Assembly: GCA_016125225.1 (NCBI GenBank)
Contig: WGME01000003.1
Location: 496,001-560,000 of the forward strand
Length of the DNA stretch: 64,000 nt
Direction: 5' to 3'
Source of the DNA: a bacterium
Lineage (GTDB): Bacteria > Planctomycetota > Planctomycetia > Planctomycetales > Planctomycetaceae
Shown in pieces: positions 9,261 to 18,440 of the stretch. Position numbers and translations under genes: made by a program. Below the pieces are notes generated by a model. That model was given only the letters and a program-made list of their open reading frames with translations, made no database searches and was not told the origin of the DNA. Positions within the stretch are counted from its first letter, which is position 1; each line of letters starts with the position of its first letter.

Positions 9261-10928
9261 TCAACCCATCATCTCTCTCAGCAATGTCATCAGCTTTGGT
9301 AGTTCCTGTGTCGTGGACACAATGGCCATCGTGCTGAAGTAGAGCCCGCCCAGCACCAGCCCTGTCTGCTGGAACCAACCGGGTTGAATCACCTTCGGCA
9401 GCAACGTGCGGTTCACATACAACACATGGAAACAACTGAAGCCGAGGGCATAGTTGTACAGAATTCCGGTCGCGAGTGTGAGCAACTTATCCCCGGGAAC
9501 CAGAGTCAGCATGATCAGGCCGAAGACCAGATAGACACACAACACACCGAAGTACAACCGGCCGATGTGCCGTGTATCCCATTTCCGCAGGAACGGCAAC
9601 GCCGTCCAGAAGACATCGACCCAGCGGCGGAGCACGCCATCTGCCGTGGAGGCCATGCTGGTACCGAGTACCAGCAGACCGCAGAACAACGTCATGTACC
9701 AGAACGACGGACCGACCCAGGAAAATGCCGAACCCCAGTCGGCCACGGAGTCACCGACGGCATCCTGCACGCCTTTCGCGGTCATCCCGGCGGCGAGCCA
9801 TTTGTCTTCGAGCACGGTGCGTTTGGGCAGAAACTGCACCGACAGCATGCTGGGCAACGCGATTCCCAGAAAACACGCGGGCATCCACAAAAACCATTGC
9901 TCGCGCATCACATGCCAGAGCCAACCCTTCCAACGTGCCAGCGAGGTTTCATCGTCAGTCGAAAAGACCATGCCGACGTGTGAGAGTTCAATCGCATGAC
10001 CGCCGACGATGCTGGGAATCGCACCGACATGGGCTCCCATTCCCCAACCCTGATCGCGGGTGTAATTGCTCATGGGCGTATTGGTCAAACCGCCATTGCC
10101 CGAGATTCCCGCCATCGCCGCAAGGAAACCAACAATCGAAAAATCGAGCGCAATGCTGCGACCTTGCGACCAGGCCACAAAGACATTGTCGACATTGGGA
10201 TCGTTCACGGTCTCCGCTTTGATGGGCACATTACCGAACTTGAAGAACCCGGTGAAAATCTCGGTCCAGGTGCTGGCATCGGAATAAAAGACTGCGAGAA
10301 ACAGCAGGAAGCCGACCACGGTGATGAGTTTGAAGGTCATCACAGCCTTCATCGAGTTGTAGACTTTGCCCCCCACGCTCAGCGGTACAAAGACCGAAGC
10401 GAAGATCAGACACCCCAGAGTTTTCAGCAGAAATCCATCAGTGGCGGTATCCGGCAAGCGTCCCAGCCACATCGCAGCGGCCGGAATCGCAGCATTCGAC
10501 GCCAGATACGGCAGAATCGAGCCGAGATCGAGAATCAGATAGAGCATCATCCAGAACATCGGACCGGGCATCGTCCGAAACTTGCCGGTGAAGATCGGCT
10601 CGCCACAGTACAAAGTGTACCGGCTGATTTCGATGTTGTAGATCACCTGTCCCAGAATGCTCAACGTGCAAAGCCACAACAGTGACCCGCCGAATTGTGC
10701 CGTAATGGTGGGGCCGGTCAACCATTCACCTCCGCCGATCGCCGAAGCCCCCAACACCAATCCTGGACCAATCAGCATGGCCCAGTTTTTATTCTTGAAG
10801 ATCGGTGCCAGCGGTAACACCCCGGCATCCCAACGGGGCATGGCGGGGGAACCGGGGTGAGGAGCCTGGAACCCCGGCGGTGGTGGTTCCTGAGGTACGG
10901 TGGAGTCAGGGGCGGTCGGCGCAGACAT
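9261..10928 (-). CDS. Divergent Nramp-family transporter
   Basis: A 555-residue polytopic protein with Nramp-like organisation after a Pro-rich cytosolic N-terminus of about 40 residues. In helix 1 the canonical DPGN metal site is replaced: the stretch GPGLVLGASAIGGGEW carries no aspartate there. In the helix 6 area I find AIPSIVGGHAIELSHVG rather than the MPHN-type motif. Classical Mn/Fe transport is therefore doubtful, and the substrate is unknown. The ATG at 10928 is preferred over an in-frame TTG two codons upstream. It is followed by the DedA gene after 55 bases. Confidence 0.75.
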   Translation of the reverse strand: MSAPTAPDSTVPQEPPPPGFQAPHPGSPAMPRWDAGVLPLAPIFKNKNWAMLIGPGLVLGASAIGGGEWLTGPTITAQFGGSLLWLCTLSILGQVIYNIEISRYTLYCGEPIFTGKFRTMPGPMFWMMLYLILDLGSILPYLASNAAIPAAAMWLGRLPDTATDGFLLKTLGCLIFASVFVPLSVGGKVYNSMKAVMTFKLITVVGFLLFLAVFYSDASTWTEIFTGFFKFGNVPIKAETVNDPNVDNVFVAWSQGRSIALDFSIVGFLAAMAGISGNGGLTNTPMSNYTRDQGWGMGAHVGAIPSIVGGHAIELSHVGMVFSTDDETSLARWKGWLWHVMREQWFLWMPACFLGIALPSMLSVQFLPKRTVLEDKWLAAGMTAKGVQDAVGDSVADWGSAFSWVGPSFWYMTLFCGLLVLGTSMASTADGVLRRWVDVFWTALPFLRKWDTRHIGRLYFGVLCVYLVFGLIMLTLVPGDKLLTLATGILYNYALGFSCFHVLYVNRTLLPKVIQPGWFQQTGLVLGGLYFSTMAIVSTTQELPKLMTLLREMMG

Positions 10929-11065
10929 GGGCAAGCTAACTCAATGCGGATAGTCAATGATGGGTGCCGCCTGAAGCCAAACTTCGAGGCGACGATGAAT
11001 CCGCATGGTATTCATCAATCCGACCAGATGCGAGCGTTCGCCGTGTCAAATTCAGGCTTGAATCG

Positions 11066-12445
11066 TTAAAATCGCTGATTGACTTGCAGGATCCATTCCA
11101 GATTAAATGGCTGATCTTGCCCATCTCGCAGAGGTGTAACGACGCCTGCTGAGATACCCGTTTGGTGCTTCCATTCCGTATGCAGGCCCAGACTGAGATT
11201 CAAGACATCTATCCGGTTTGCCAGATTCCCCACGGTGAAAGCAAACTGTTGAGGCAAATCGACTCCGGGATTTCCGTTCACGATCAAGTTGCCCGTTCGC
11301 TGCACAATCTCCGCATCTTCAATGGTTGTTGTGTAGTTCAATTCTGTCGCGATCGATAGGCTTGTGATCCCGAAATCCGTTGGCTCGGTAATCAGCCGTC
11401 GCCAGAGACCAAGATTGGTCCGCAACAACGTTTGTGGGTTAATGTCGCCGTTCAAGGGCAAAGTCATGACTGTGGCCCCGGGCAATTCCCCGTCGGCGCG
11501 ACCGCTTAGTCGTACGTCATTTAGGGGAACGTCTAGTTGCACAAACGAAAGCACCATCCAGCGCGGCTGCGGTTGCCAGGCCGCTGATACAAATGGAGTG
11601 AGACGAAAGACCGAATTTTCGATTTCTCCCTGAAAATTCGCCGTAAACGGCTGCATGCCCGGAGTGTTTCCAGCCACTCTGACATCAATGGTCACGTTCG
11701 GTGCCGTGGGAAAACTGGCTCCTAGACCACAGGAAAGCATCCAGGTCTCCGTCTCCCACAAGACAAATTTGGCAATCATGCCGACATTGTCGAGGCTCGT
11801 CCCAAGGTCATTAATCGGGAACTGTTGCTGGCTGGGTGACGCATCGAACAGCAAATTCGATGTCAGCTGTGTCGTGATTGGCACGCGATATTCAATCGAT
11901 GCCTGGCCATCCAGAAATGTCTGCTCAAGACCAAGCGTAAAGCGATCAATATTTTGCGAACCCGACACGGTCTGATTTCTCAGATCGAGTTCGATGTGGC
12001 TGGCAGCATCAAAACGGCCATAGCGGACGTAAACGCGATCAAGCGGGATTGGGCTATTGTTCTCGGCAATATTCAGGCGATTGCAGGCAAAGGTCGGATG
12101 ATCGACCAGGAAATTCCCATTTGCAGTACCGAAGGTACCGCATCCACCCTGACCGCCATCGCCGAACATCGGCAGATAGGTTAGCCGACGGTAGGTCGGT
12201 TGATTTGCAGTGGTTGTGGTTGATCGCGGCGCGAAAAGCCGACTTGCGAATGTTGCGGCAGGGGGACTCGTGGGAAAAAAATTCCCGGGAAGCTCAGGTG
12301 GATGAGTCATCGTCGGTGACGGGAGAGTCGTTCCCCCTGGATTCGCAGGGGTTGTCTGTTGTGCCGATAATGGCTTCGGAAGGCAGGCCACCAGAGCCAA
12401 GAGCCATATCATCGGAATTGCTGCCGTGTTGGGCTTCTCAACCAT
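11066..12445 (-). CDS. Predicted outer-membrane beta-barrel protein
   Basis: A 459-residue exported protein. The preferred start MVEKPNTAAIPM gives a signal peptide ending near LSAQQ (about residue 29); an upstream in-frame codon adds ten residues that spoil it. A Pro/Thr-rich linker follows, then a long stretch of alternating polar and hydrophobic segments typical of transmembrane beta strands. The protein ends in phenylalanine (QVNQRF), the usual C-terminal signature recognised by the BAM complex. No family name is recognised. It is divergently transcribed from the DUF1501 gene. Confidence 0.7.
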   Translation of the reverse strand: MVEKPNTAAIPMIWLLALVACLPKPLSAQQTTPANPGGTTLPSPTMTHPPELPGNFFPTSPPAATFASRLFAPRSTTTTANQPTYRRLTYLPMFGDGGQGGCGTFGTANGNFLVDHPTFACNRLNIAENNSPIPLDRVYVRYGRFDAASHIELDLRNQTVSGSQNIDRFTLGLEQTFLDGQASIEYRVPITTQLTSNLLFDASPSQQQFPINDLGTSLDNVGMIAKFVLWETETWMLSCGLGASFPTAPNVTIDVRVAGNTPGMQPFTANFQGEIENSVFRLTPFVSAAWQPQPRWMVLSFVQLDVPLNDVRLSGRADGELPGATVMTLPLNGDINPQTLLRTNLGLWRRLITEPTDFGITSLSIATELNYTTTIEDAEIVQRTGNLIVNGNPGVDLPQQFAFTVGNLANRIDVLNLSLGLHTEWKHQTGISAGVVTPLRDGQDQPFNLEWILQVNQRF

Positions 12446-12809
12446 GATCTGGTCCGTTTCAGCAGGCCAACACAAGATTCAGCACGATCAAAGACTCACC
12501 ATCTTCTGGCTCTTATCGACGAAAGCAGACACGAAAATCGGAATATCCCGTAACCCTGACAGAGTTCCGCCAACCACTACAAAGTAACACAAGTCCCTGT
12601 TCCTTAGTCGCCTGGCCGGGGATTGGTGACGGCTGCCTTTATACTCCTCTGGCATTTTCCGCCATCCTGGACGATAATTCAATCATCGTTGATATGTTTG
12701 CGGGAGACAGACTGGCGGATCCGCGGACGGTTGCGATACGATTTTCAGCTTGGGATTTGATCCACATTCAACACTTGCGTGAACAGCTTCTTGCCTCAGG
12801 AGCTTGGCG
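12446..12809. other. Divergent intergenic region
   Basis: About 360 bases separate the beta-barrel gene (minus) from the DUF1501 gene (plus). It should hold both promoters. I see no convincing ORF, tRNA or strong hairpin here. Confidence 0.5.
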
Positions 12810-14135
12810 ATGCTCGAACTAACCACCGGCGTTGCTCGCACCTGCGACGGGGTCTCCCGTCGCAATTTTCTGCAGATCGGTTCGCTGGCGGTGGGTGGCT
12901 TGACCTTGCCAGGACTGCTGCAACAGCGGGCCATCGCAGCCAGCGGCACCTCCGCTCGAAAGTCGGTCATTCTGATCTGGCAGGCGGGTGGTCCCAGCCA
13001 TATCGATATGTATGACCTGAAACCGAATGCCCCGGCGGAATATCGTGGAGAGTTCAAACCGGTTCCGACCAACGTTCCCGGTGTCGAGATCAGCGAATAC
13101 CTGCCGTTGCAGGCCAAAATCTTCGATAAGCTCGCGGTGGTCCGCTCGGCCTATCATACAAACGCCGGCCACGGGATGGGTTCGCAATGGATGCTGACCG
13201 GCTATCAACCGACCATCGAAGTCAACGATAACATTTACCCCGCGTGCGGGGCCGTCGTGGCCAAGTTAAAGGGGCCGAACGAACCTGGCCTGCCCGCTTA
13301 TGTGAACGTGCCTCACCGACTTGGACTGGGCAAAGCGGCTTATCTGGGAGCGGCTTACAATCCGTTTTCTCCCGACAGCAATCCGAACGATCAAGGCTTC
13401 CAGGTGCGAAACCTGCGCTTGCCGGGCCGTGTCGATATCACACGGTTGGAACGCCGCCAGCAATTACTCGGTGAAGTTGATCAACTCCGCCGCGATGTCG
13501 ATACGAAGAGTGACATGGTCGGCCTCGACCAGTTTTATCGCGACGCCTTCGAAATGGTCACCAACGAGAAGGCCCTGAAGGCCTTTGATGTGCATGTCGA
13601 AGACCCCCGGCTGCGGGAAAAATACGGCCGCAATGATCTCGGGCAATCGTGCCTCTTAGCCCGTCGGTTGGTAGAAGCCGGCGTCAGTTACGTCAGCATT
13701 CAGGCAGGTGGCGGGTGGGACACGCATGGCAATAACTTCGCTGAACTCAAGAACAACCTGCTCCCCAAGTTCGACCGGGCCGTATATGGCCTCGTCGAAG
13801 ATCTGTATGATCGCGGTTTGCAGAACGATGTGCTGGTGATGGCCATGGGCGAGTTCGGCCGCACGCCACGCATCAACGGCGGGGCCGGTCGCGATCACTG
13901 GCCGGGGGCGATGTCGGTGTTGTATGCCGGGGGCGGCTTGCAGATGGGCCAAGCCATCGGCACCACCGATTCCAAAGCCGAGTATCCCACTTCAAAGGCT
14001 TATACTCCGGGCTGCGTTCTTTCGACGATGTACCATACGCTGGGAATCGATCATCACCACGTCTTTTACGATCAAGCCCGGCGTCCCCTGCCTGTCCTCA
14101 ATGAAGGCCACCCGATTCCGGAACTGGTTGGGTGA
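12810..14135 (+). CDS. DUF1501 protein with Tat signal
   Basis: A 441-residue member of the DUF1501 family, related to sulfatase/alkaline-phosphatase folds and abundant in planctomycetes. The twin-arginine signal SRRNFLQIGSLAVGG lies near residues 18-32, so it should be exported folded. Downstream are family landmarks: SVILIWQAGGPSHIDMYDLK, GMGSQWMLTGY, AGGGWDTHGNN and MAMGEFGRTPRI. The start is the ATG with AGGAG seven bases upstream. DUF1501 genes usually follow a DUF1549/DUF1553 partner; here none is present, and the stop instead overlaps bioA (GTGA). Confidence 0.9.
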   Translation: MLELTTGVARTCDGVSRRNFLQIGSLAVGGLTLPGLLQQRAIAASGTSARKSVILIWQAGGPSHIDMYDLKPNAPAEYRGEFKPVPTNVPGVEISEYLPLQAKIFDKLAVVRSAYHTNAGHGMGSQWMLTGYQPTIEVNDNIYPACGAVVAKLKGPNEPGLPAYVNVPHRLGLGKAAYLGAAYNPFSPDSNPNDQGFQVRNLRLPGRVDITRLERRQQLLGEVDQLRRDVDTKSDMVGLDQFYRDAFEMVTNEKALKAFDVHVEDPRLREKYGRNDLGQSCLLARRLVEAGVSYVSIQAGGGWDTHGNNFAELKNNLLPKFDRAVYGLVEDLYDRGLQNDVLVMAMGEFGRTPRINGGAGRDHWPGAMSVLYAGGGLQMGQAIGTTDSKAEYPTSKAYTPGCVLSTMYHTLGIDHHHVFYDQARRPLPVLNEGHPIPELVG

Positions 14136-15460
14136 ACGATCACGAACTCCGCTCGCTTGATAACGACCATGTCTGGCATCCCTTCACGGCGATGTCAGCT
14201 TATGTCGATGAGCAGGCCCCTATCATTTCCCATGCCGAGGGGTTTCATCTGTTTGACACCGCAGGGCGGCGGTATCTCGATGGGCATTCCTCGTTGTGGT
14301 GCAATGTGCATGGGCATCGGGTGGCTGAGATCGATGCCGCCGTGCGCGAACAACTTGATCGCGTGGCCCATTCGACTCTGCTCGGCTTGTCCAATGCCCC
14401 GGCGATTGAACTTGCCGCGGCACTTGTGGAACGTGCTCCGGCCGGGTTGAACAAGGTCTTCTATGCCGATTGTGGGGCTGCCGGAGTCGAAGCGGCATTG
14501 AAGATTGCCTGGCAGTACCATCGGCAACGGGGACCACAACCGGAAAACCGCGATCTTTTTGTCTGCCTGGGGTCGGCCTACCACGGTGACACCGTCGGTA
14601 CCATCAGTCTCGGCGGCATCGATAAGTTCCACAGCCTGTTCGGCGGCTTGATGTTCCCGGCCTTGCGCGTCCCTTCACCCGCCACGCCGGGCCTCTCACT
14701 TGAGCAATGTCTCACGGAAACGGAAGCCCTGTTGACCGAACATGCGGACCGCATTGCCGGATTCATTGTGGAACCATTGGTGCAGGCCGCTGCGGGCATT
14801 CTCGTCCATCCGCCGGGTTATCTGCGGGTGATTCGTGATTTGACTCAGCGGCTTGGCATTTTGCTCATCGCGGATGAAATCGCCGTGGGCTTCGGTCGTT
14901 TGGGAACCCTGTTCGCCTGTGAGCAGGAAAACGTCTCGCCCGACATGTTGATTGTGTCGAAGGGGCTGACGGCGGGTTACCTGCCGCTCGCTGCGACTCT
15001 GGTGACCGACGACATCTACCGGGTCTTTCTGGGGGACCCGTGGCAAGGCCGCACGTTCTATCACGGCCACACCTACACCGGAAACCCGCTCGCCTGCGCT
15101 GTGGCGTTGGCTTCGCTACGACGCATCGAAAGCCACCAGATTCTCCAGCAGGCCCGGTTAGTGGAACAGGTGTTGTCCACCGAATTGGCTCCGTTGGCAG
15201 CACGGTTCCCGCTACGTCACAAGGGGACTATGGTGGGCATCGATCTGATTGATCCGATCTCCCGGGAATCCTTTCCGAGTGAATTACGGATGGGCCATCA
15301 GGTGACACTCGCTTGTCGAGAACGCGGTGTCATCGTACGGAACATCGGGGATACTCTCGTGCTGATGCCCGCGCCGGCGATGCCGCTCGATCTCGTACTG
15401 GAACTCTGCCGGGTAGTTCGCGAAGCCACCGAATGCACCGTCTGCCATCGGGACTACTGA
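14132..15460 (+). CDS. bioA: Adenosylmethionine-8-amino-7-oxononanoate aminotransferase
   Basis: BioA converts KAPA to DAPA in biotin synthesis with SAM as amino donor and PLP as cofactor. At 442 residues it has full family length. Visible signatures are the N-terminal VWHPFTAM, DGHSSLWCNVHGH, FYADCGAAGVEAALK, and IVSKGLTAGYLPL with the expected PLP lysine at about residue 277; LLIADEIAVGFGR gives the cofactor-contacting aspartate. The GTG start overlaps the stop of the DUF1501 gene. No other biotin gene is visible nearby, so the coupling to DUF1501 is odd. Confidence 0.93.
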   Translation: MNDHELRSLDNDHVWHPFTAMSAYVDEQAPIISHAEGFHLFDTAGRRYLDGHSSLWCNVHGHRVAEIDAAVREQLDRVAHSTLLGLSNAPAIELAAALVERAPAGLNKVFYADCGAAGVEAALKIAWQYHRQRGPQPENRDLFVCLGSAYHGDTVGTISLGGIDKFHSLFGGLMFPALRVPSPATPGLSLEQCLTETEALLTEHADRIAGFIVEPLVQAAAGILVHPPGYLRVIRDLTQRLGILLIADEIAVGFGRLGTLFACEQENVSPDMLIVSKGLTAGYLPLAATLVTDDIYRVFLGDPWQGRTFYHGHTYTGNPLACAVALASLRRIESHQILQQARLVEQVLSTELAPLAARFPLRHKGTMVGIDLIDPISRESFPSELRMGHQVTLACRERGVIVRNIGDTLVLMPAPAMPLDLVLELCRVVREATECTVCHRDY

Positions 15461-15558
15461 ACAGCATTGGTGCAAATCCGCGTTTGCCTCTTGCTCACCT
15501 GTCGTGACCGGCGGTAGGCTCAATCGGCAAGGTCTGACACCAGCTGGCGGAGTCCATT

Positions 15559-17457
15559 GTGCACCAGATGATTCGGTTGATGGTTGTGGGTTTGGGGATC
15601 TTGGTGGGAGTGGTCCCCTCCTTATGGGCCGATCTGCCAGCTGAACAGCCATGGGGCGTTGAAGCCGAATTGCCAGCAGGTTTGGCACAACGGCTGTTCC
15701 GTGTAGCCGACGATGTTGATAACGATTTCCTGTTACGTGCTCCGGATGGCACCGCCTGGCAAGGACGTGTCGACCGTACTCGCGTTGATAGTGTGACCAA
15801 ATTCGTTTCCTTCGGCCATTTTGTCGATCGACCCCACAGCGAGTTTCTGGCGATCGTCGACAACGGCCGGATCGCCATGATTCTGGTTCCCAATCTGGAA
15901 GAACGCTATCTGCTCATCCCGGCAGGGGACACGGCGGGATACCGACTGATCAAATCGACCGCTGCGGATGTCAGCACCAACCGGCATGTCCTATCAGAGA
16001 ATGCAGCCGCGCCACCACAGCAACGACGACGAGACAAGTTTGGTATACGGCCAGCTGCGATGATTTCGTTTCCGCCACAGATCATCGACGTGCTTTTTCT
16101 CTATACACCTCGGCTGCGGATGCAGACCGGTGGAGGGACGGCGGAAGGGGTGCAGGCGATTGCAGATCTCGCCATTGAATATGCCAACGAAGCCTATCTG
16201 CAAAGTGGTGTCTCCATCACGCTGCGGAAAATCTATGCCGTCGAAGTGAGCTATCAGGAATCGGGAGACGCCGCGGTCGATCTGGAGCGGCTCACGCGAC
16301 CGGCCGATGGTTGGATGGATGAAGCCTTTGCACTGCGGCTGGCCTACCGAGCCGATCTCGTGCATCTGTTCCTCAATTCTTCCAACCTGAGTGATCTCGG
16401 CTGGTTGAATAACATGAGCACCTTTAATGCCAACTGGACCTTCAGTGTTTCCACGGCGGTGACCGTCCCGCAGGACACGTTCACCCGGGCCATCGGCAGC
16501 AATCAGGGGCTCGATCATGACTACGTCACTCCTTCGATGGCGGTCTTTCCCTACTCTTTTGGCTATGCCTTTCGTGGAGTCAGCGGGCAGAATCATTCCA
16601 CCATCATGTCGAATAGCAATGTCCGTATCCGACGGCATTCCAATCCGAATCTGCTGTACGACGGCGTACCGATGGGGCGGTTGGAAACCGGCAGTTCTCC
16701 AGCGAATGCGGCGCTCTCGCTGAATCAAACGGCGGCGACGATCGCGGCCATTGCCGACAACGATGTCATTCCCCCTCCCGTCATCAGCAGCGAGATCACA
16801 GCGTCCGGTGTGGTCGGTCAGGAGTTTCAATATCAGATCACCGCAGCGAACGGTCCGACCTCGTTTGGCGCGGCGGGTCTGCCCAGTGCACTGACCTGCA
16901 ATAGTGTCACGGGCTTGATCTCGGGGATTCCGCGAACCGTGGGAGTCTACCGCATTGATCTTTCCGCTTCGAATCGCGGCGGGACGGGAGTGAAAGTTTT
17001 GACCCTGACGATCGATGGTGTGCAAGACTGCCCGATCAAACGCCTTGCCCGGCGGTTGCCGCAAATTCCCCTGCCCAAACTCCTGCAGTTGAAACCGGAG
17101 CAAACGGCCTGGCTGGACGATTGCCGGGAATTCCGTGATGAAGTGCTGAAAAGCACATCTGCCGGTCAGCGGGTGATCGAGCATTACTATCATTTTGGCC
17201 CAGCGTGGTTAGCGCGGCTGCAACAGCATCCCGAGGCATTCCAGAATGCGGTCAGCTTCCTCGATGGCTGTATTGATCGCTGGTCGCACCGGAATCGCGA
17301 GGTTCCCTTTCAGTTCTCCCGCGACGATTGCCGCCAACTGCAGGAGTTTCTGACATTGTTGTCCGCTGATGCCCCGCTGGAGGAACAGGCGGCCTGGCAA
17401 GATCTGCGACACTGGTTAGCCGCTGCGGACGTTGTCGTGCAAAGTGACGGGCGATAG
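15559..17457 (+). CDS. Secreted reprolysin-like protein with lost zinc site
   Basis: A 632-residue exported protein (signal peptide to about residue 25, cut near LWADLP). Residues 180-400 follow the layout of reprolysin-like metallopeptidases, including IDVLFLYTP, EYANEAYLQSGV and, after the active site, NSNVRIRRHSNPNLLYDG. Where the family has AHEIGHNQGLDHD, this protein has TRAIGSNQGLDHD (nt 16483-16521): the first two His and the catalytic Glu are replaced by Arg, Ser and Ala. An Ig-like putative domain (about 410-490) and an alpha-helical C-terminus follow. It is probably a non-catalytic binding protein. GTG is taken as start because GGAG lies six bases before it. Confidence 0.72.
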   Translation: MHQMIRLMVVGLGILVGVVPSLWADLPAEQPWGVEAELPAGLAQRLFRVADDVDNDFLLRAPDGTAWQGRVDRTRVDSVTKFVSFGHFVDRPHSEFLAIVDNGRIAMILVPNLEERYLLIPAGDTAGYRLIKSTAADVSTNRHVLSENAAAPPQQRRRDKFGIRPAAMISFPPQIIDVLFLYTPRLRMQTGGGTAEGVQAIADLAIEYANEAYLQSGVSITLRKIYAVEVSYQESGDAAVDLERLTRPADGWMDEAFALRLAYRADLVHLFLNSSNLSDLGWLNNMSTFNANWTFSVSTAVTVPQDTFTRAIGSNQGLDHDYVTPSMAVFPYSFGYAFRGVSGQNHSTIMSNSNVRIRRHSNPNLLYDGVPMGRLETGSSPANAALSLNQTAATIAAIADNDVIPPPVISSEITASGVVGQEFQYQITAANGPTSFGAAGLPSALTCNSVTGLISGIPRTVGVYRIDLSASNRGGTGVKVLTLTIDGVQDCPIKRLARRLPQIPLPKLLQLKPEQTAWLDDCREFRDEVLKSTSAGQRVIEHYYHFGPAWLARLQQHPEAFQNAVSFLDGCIDRWSHRNREVPFQFSRDDCRQLQEFLTLLSADAPLEEQAAWQDLRHWLAAADVVVQSDGR

Positions 17458-17703
17458 TTCGTTTGGTCCGTGGTCAGGCAGACGTGAAATCCCTGCAGCA
17501 CAGCGGCCGCGGCTTTCAAACGCCTTCGATGATGGACAATATTCGCTGTGAATTGTGTGGACTCTCCGATTTCTGAGAACTCGCTGTTTTGACACGTCCC
17601 GTGGGCGGGTTGGGATTGACCAGATTGGCCCCGTGGCTATGCTCTCCGACGAAACCTTCGGCAAGGATTGCCGGATGGCTGCGTCTGACAGGAGGGAGCC
17701 GCA

Positions 17704-18369
17704 ATGCGACGCTGGTTGGCAACCGGGTTTATCACGTCCTATCTGGCATTTCTGGGCTGGGGCATTGTCAGTCACGCCCTGAAGTTTCAGGTATTCTCCC
17801 ATCCGGTCATGTATTTCACCGTGTGGGATATGTTCTGCGGTTGGCAGGCCTATGAATCGCGGATTCATATTGTCGCCGAGGGTGACAGCGGAACCTTCTA
17901 CGAACTTTCACCGCCGCCGTGGGGTGACTTTGCTCCCTTCGGCGACCTGGCACGAGTGCATTACGATGCCTTGGGCAATTCGTTTGTCCGCATCGCCCAG
18001 AACACTTTGAAGAACACTGAACACGAGCCCATTCGCCGGATGCTGGTGGTCGAGGAATGCTGGCAGAAGAAGTACAACCTGCCCGAGCATTTGTGGGCCA
18101 TGCGATTCGACGAACCCAAAGATCCGAAGAGCTATTTCTGGCTAAGGGCCACCTTCACTCCGGAAGGGGATTTGATGTATGCCGGGCCCGACTTTGTCGG
18201 CTATCACGCGAGTCTGGCGGTCTGCGAAAACCCCCGCCTGATGTCGGACGCCAAACGTGGCCGGCCCTTCTTCTCTGTTAACCCGGCTCTCCGGGGAGAT
18301 CAGAGCTTGTTGAACGATCCATCTGCCTGGGCCGGCGGACCGAATTCACTGCTACCATACACTCACTAA
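17704..18369 (+). CDS. Hypothetical membrane-anchored protein beside HTTM gene
   Basis: A 221-residue protein with one N-terminal membrane helix (about residues 5-27) followed by a soluble domain containing VWDMFCGWQAYESRIHIVAEGD and a C-terminal segment rich in Pro and Gly. The ATG has a strong AGGAGGGAG site. No family is recognised. It lies 71 bases before an HTTM-domain gene on the same strand, and HTTM proteins often sit beside small membrane proteins, so the two may act together. Function unknown. Confidence 0.7.
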   Translation: MRRWLATGFITSYLAFLGWGIVSHALKFQVFSHPVMYFTVWDMFCGWQAYESRIHIVAEGDSGTFYELSPPPWGDFAPFGDLARVHYDALGNSFVRIAQNTLKNTEHEPIRRMLVVEECWQKKYNLPEHLWAMRFDEPKDPKSYFWLRATFTPEGDLMYAGPDFVGYHASLAVCENPRLMSDAKRGRPFFSVNPALRGDQSLLNDPSAWAGGPNSLLPYTH

Positions 18370-18440
18370 TTCTGTCAGAGCCATCCCGTATTTGACAGCC
18401 TTATCCTCGCAGGGTCTTTGAGGTGGCAAGGAAGCCCATC

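Noticed and set aside
12488-12682. 64-codon minus-strand frame upstream of DUF1501
   Set aside because: No ribosome site, no domain, and it lies in the divergent promoter region.
15994-17193. 399-codon minus-strand open frame
   Set aside because: It is antisense to the reprolysin-like protein, with low-complexity Arg/Gly composition and no recognisable domain.
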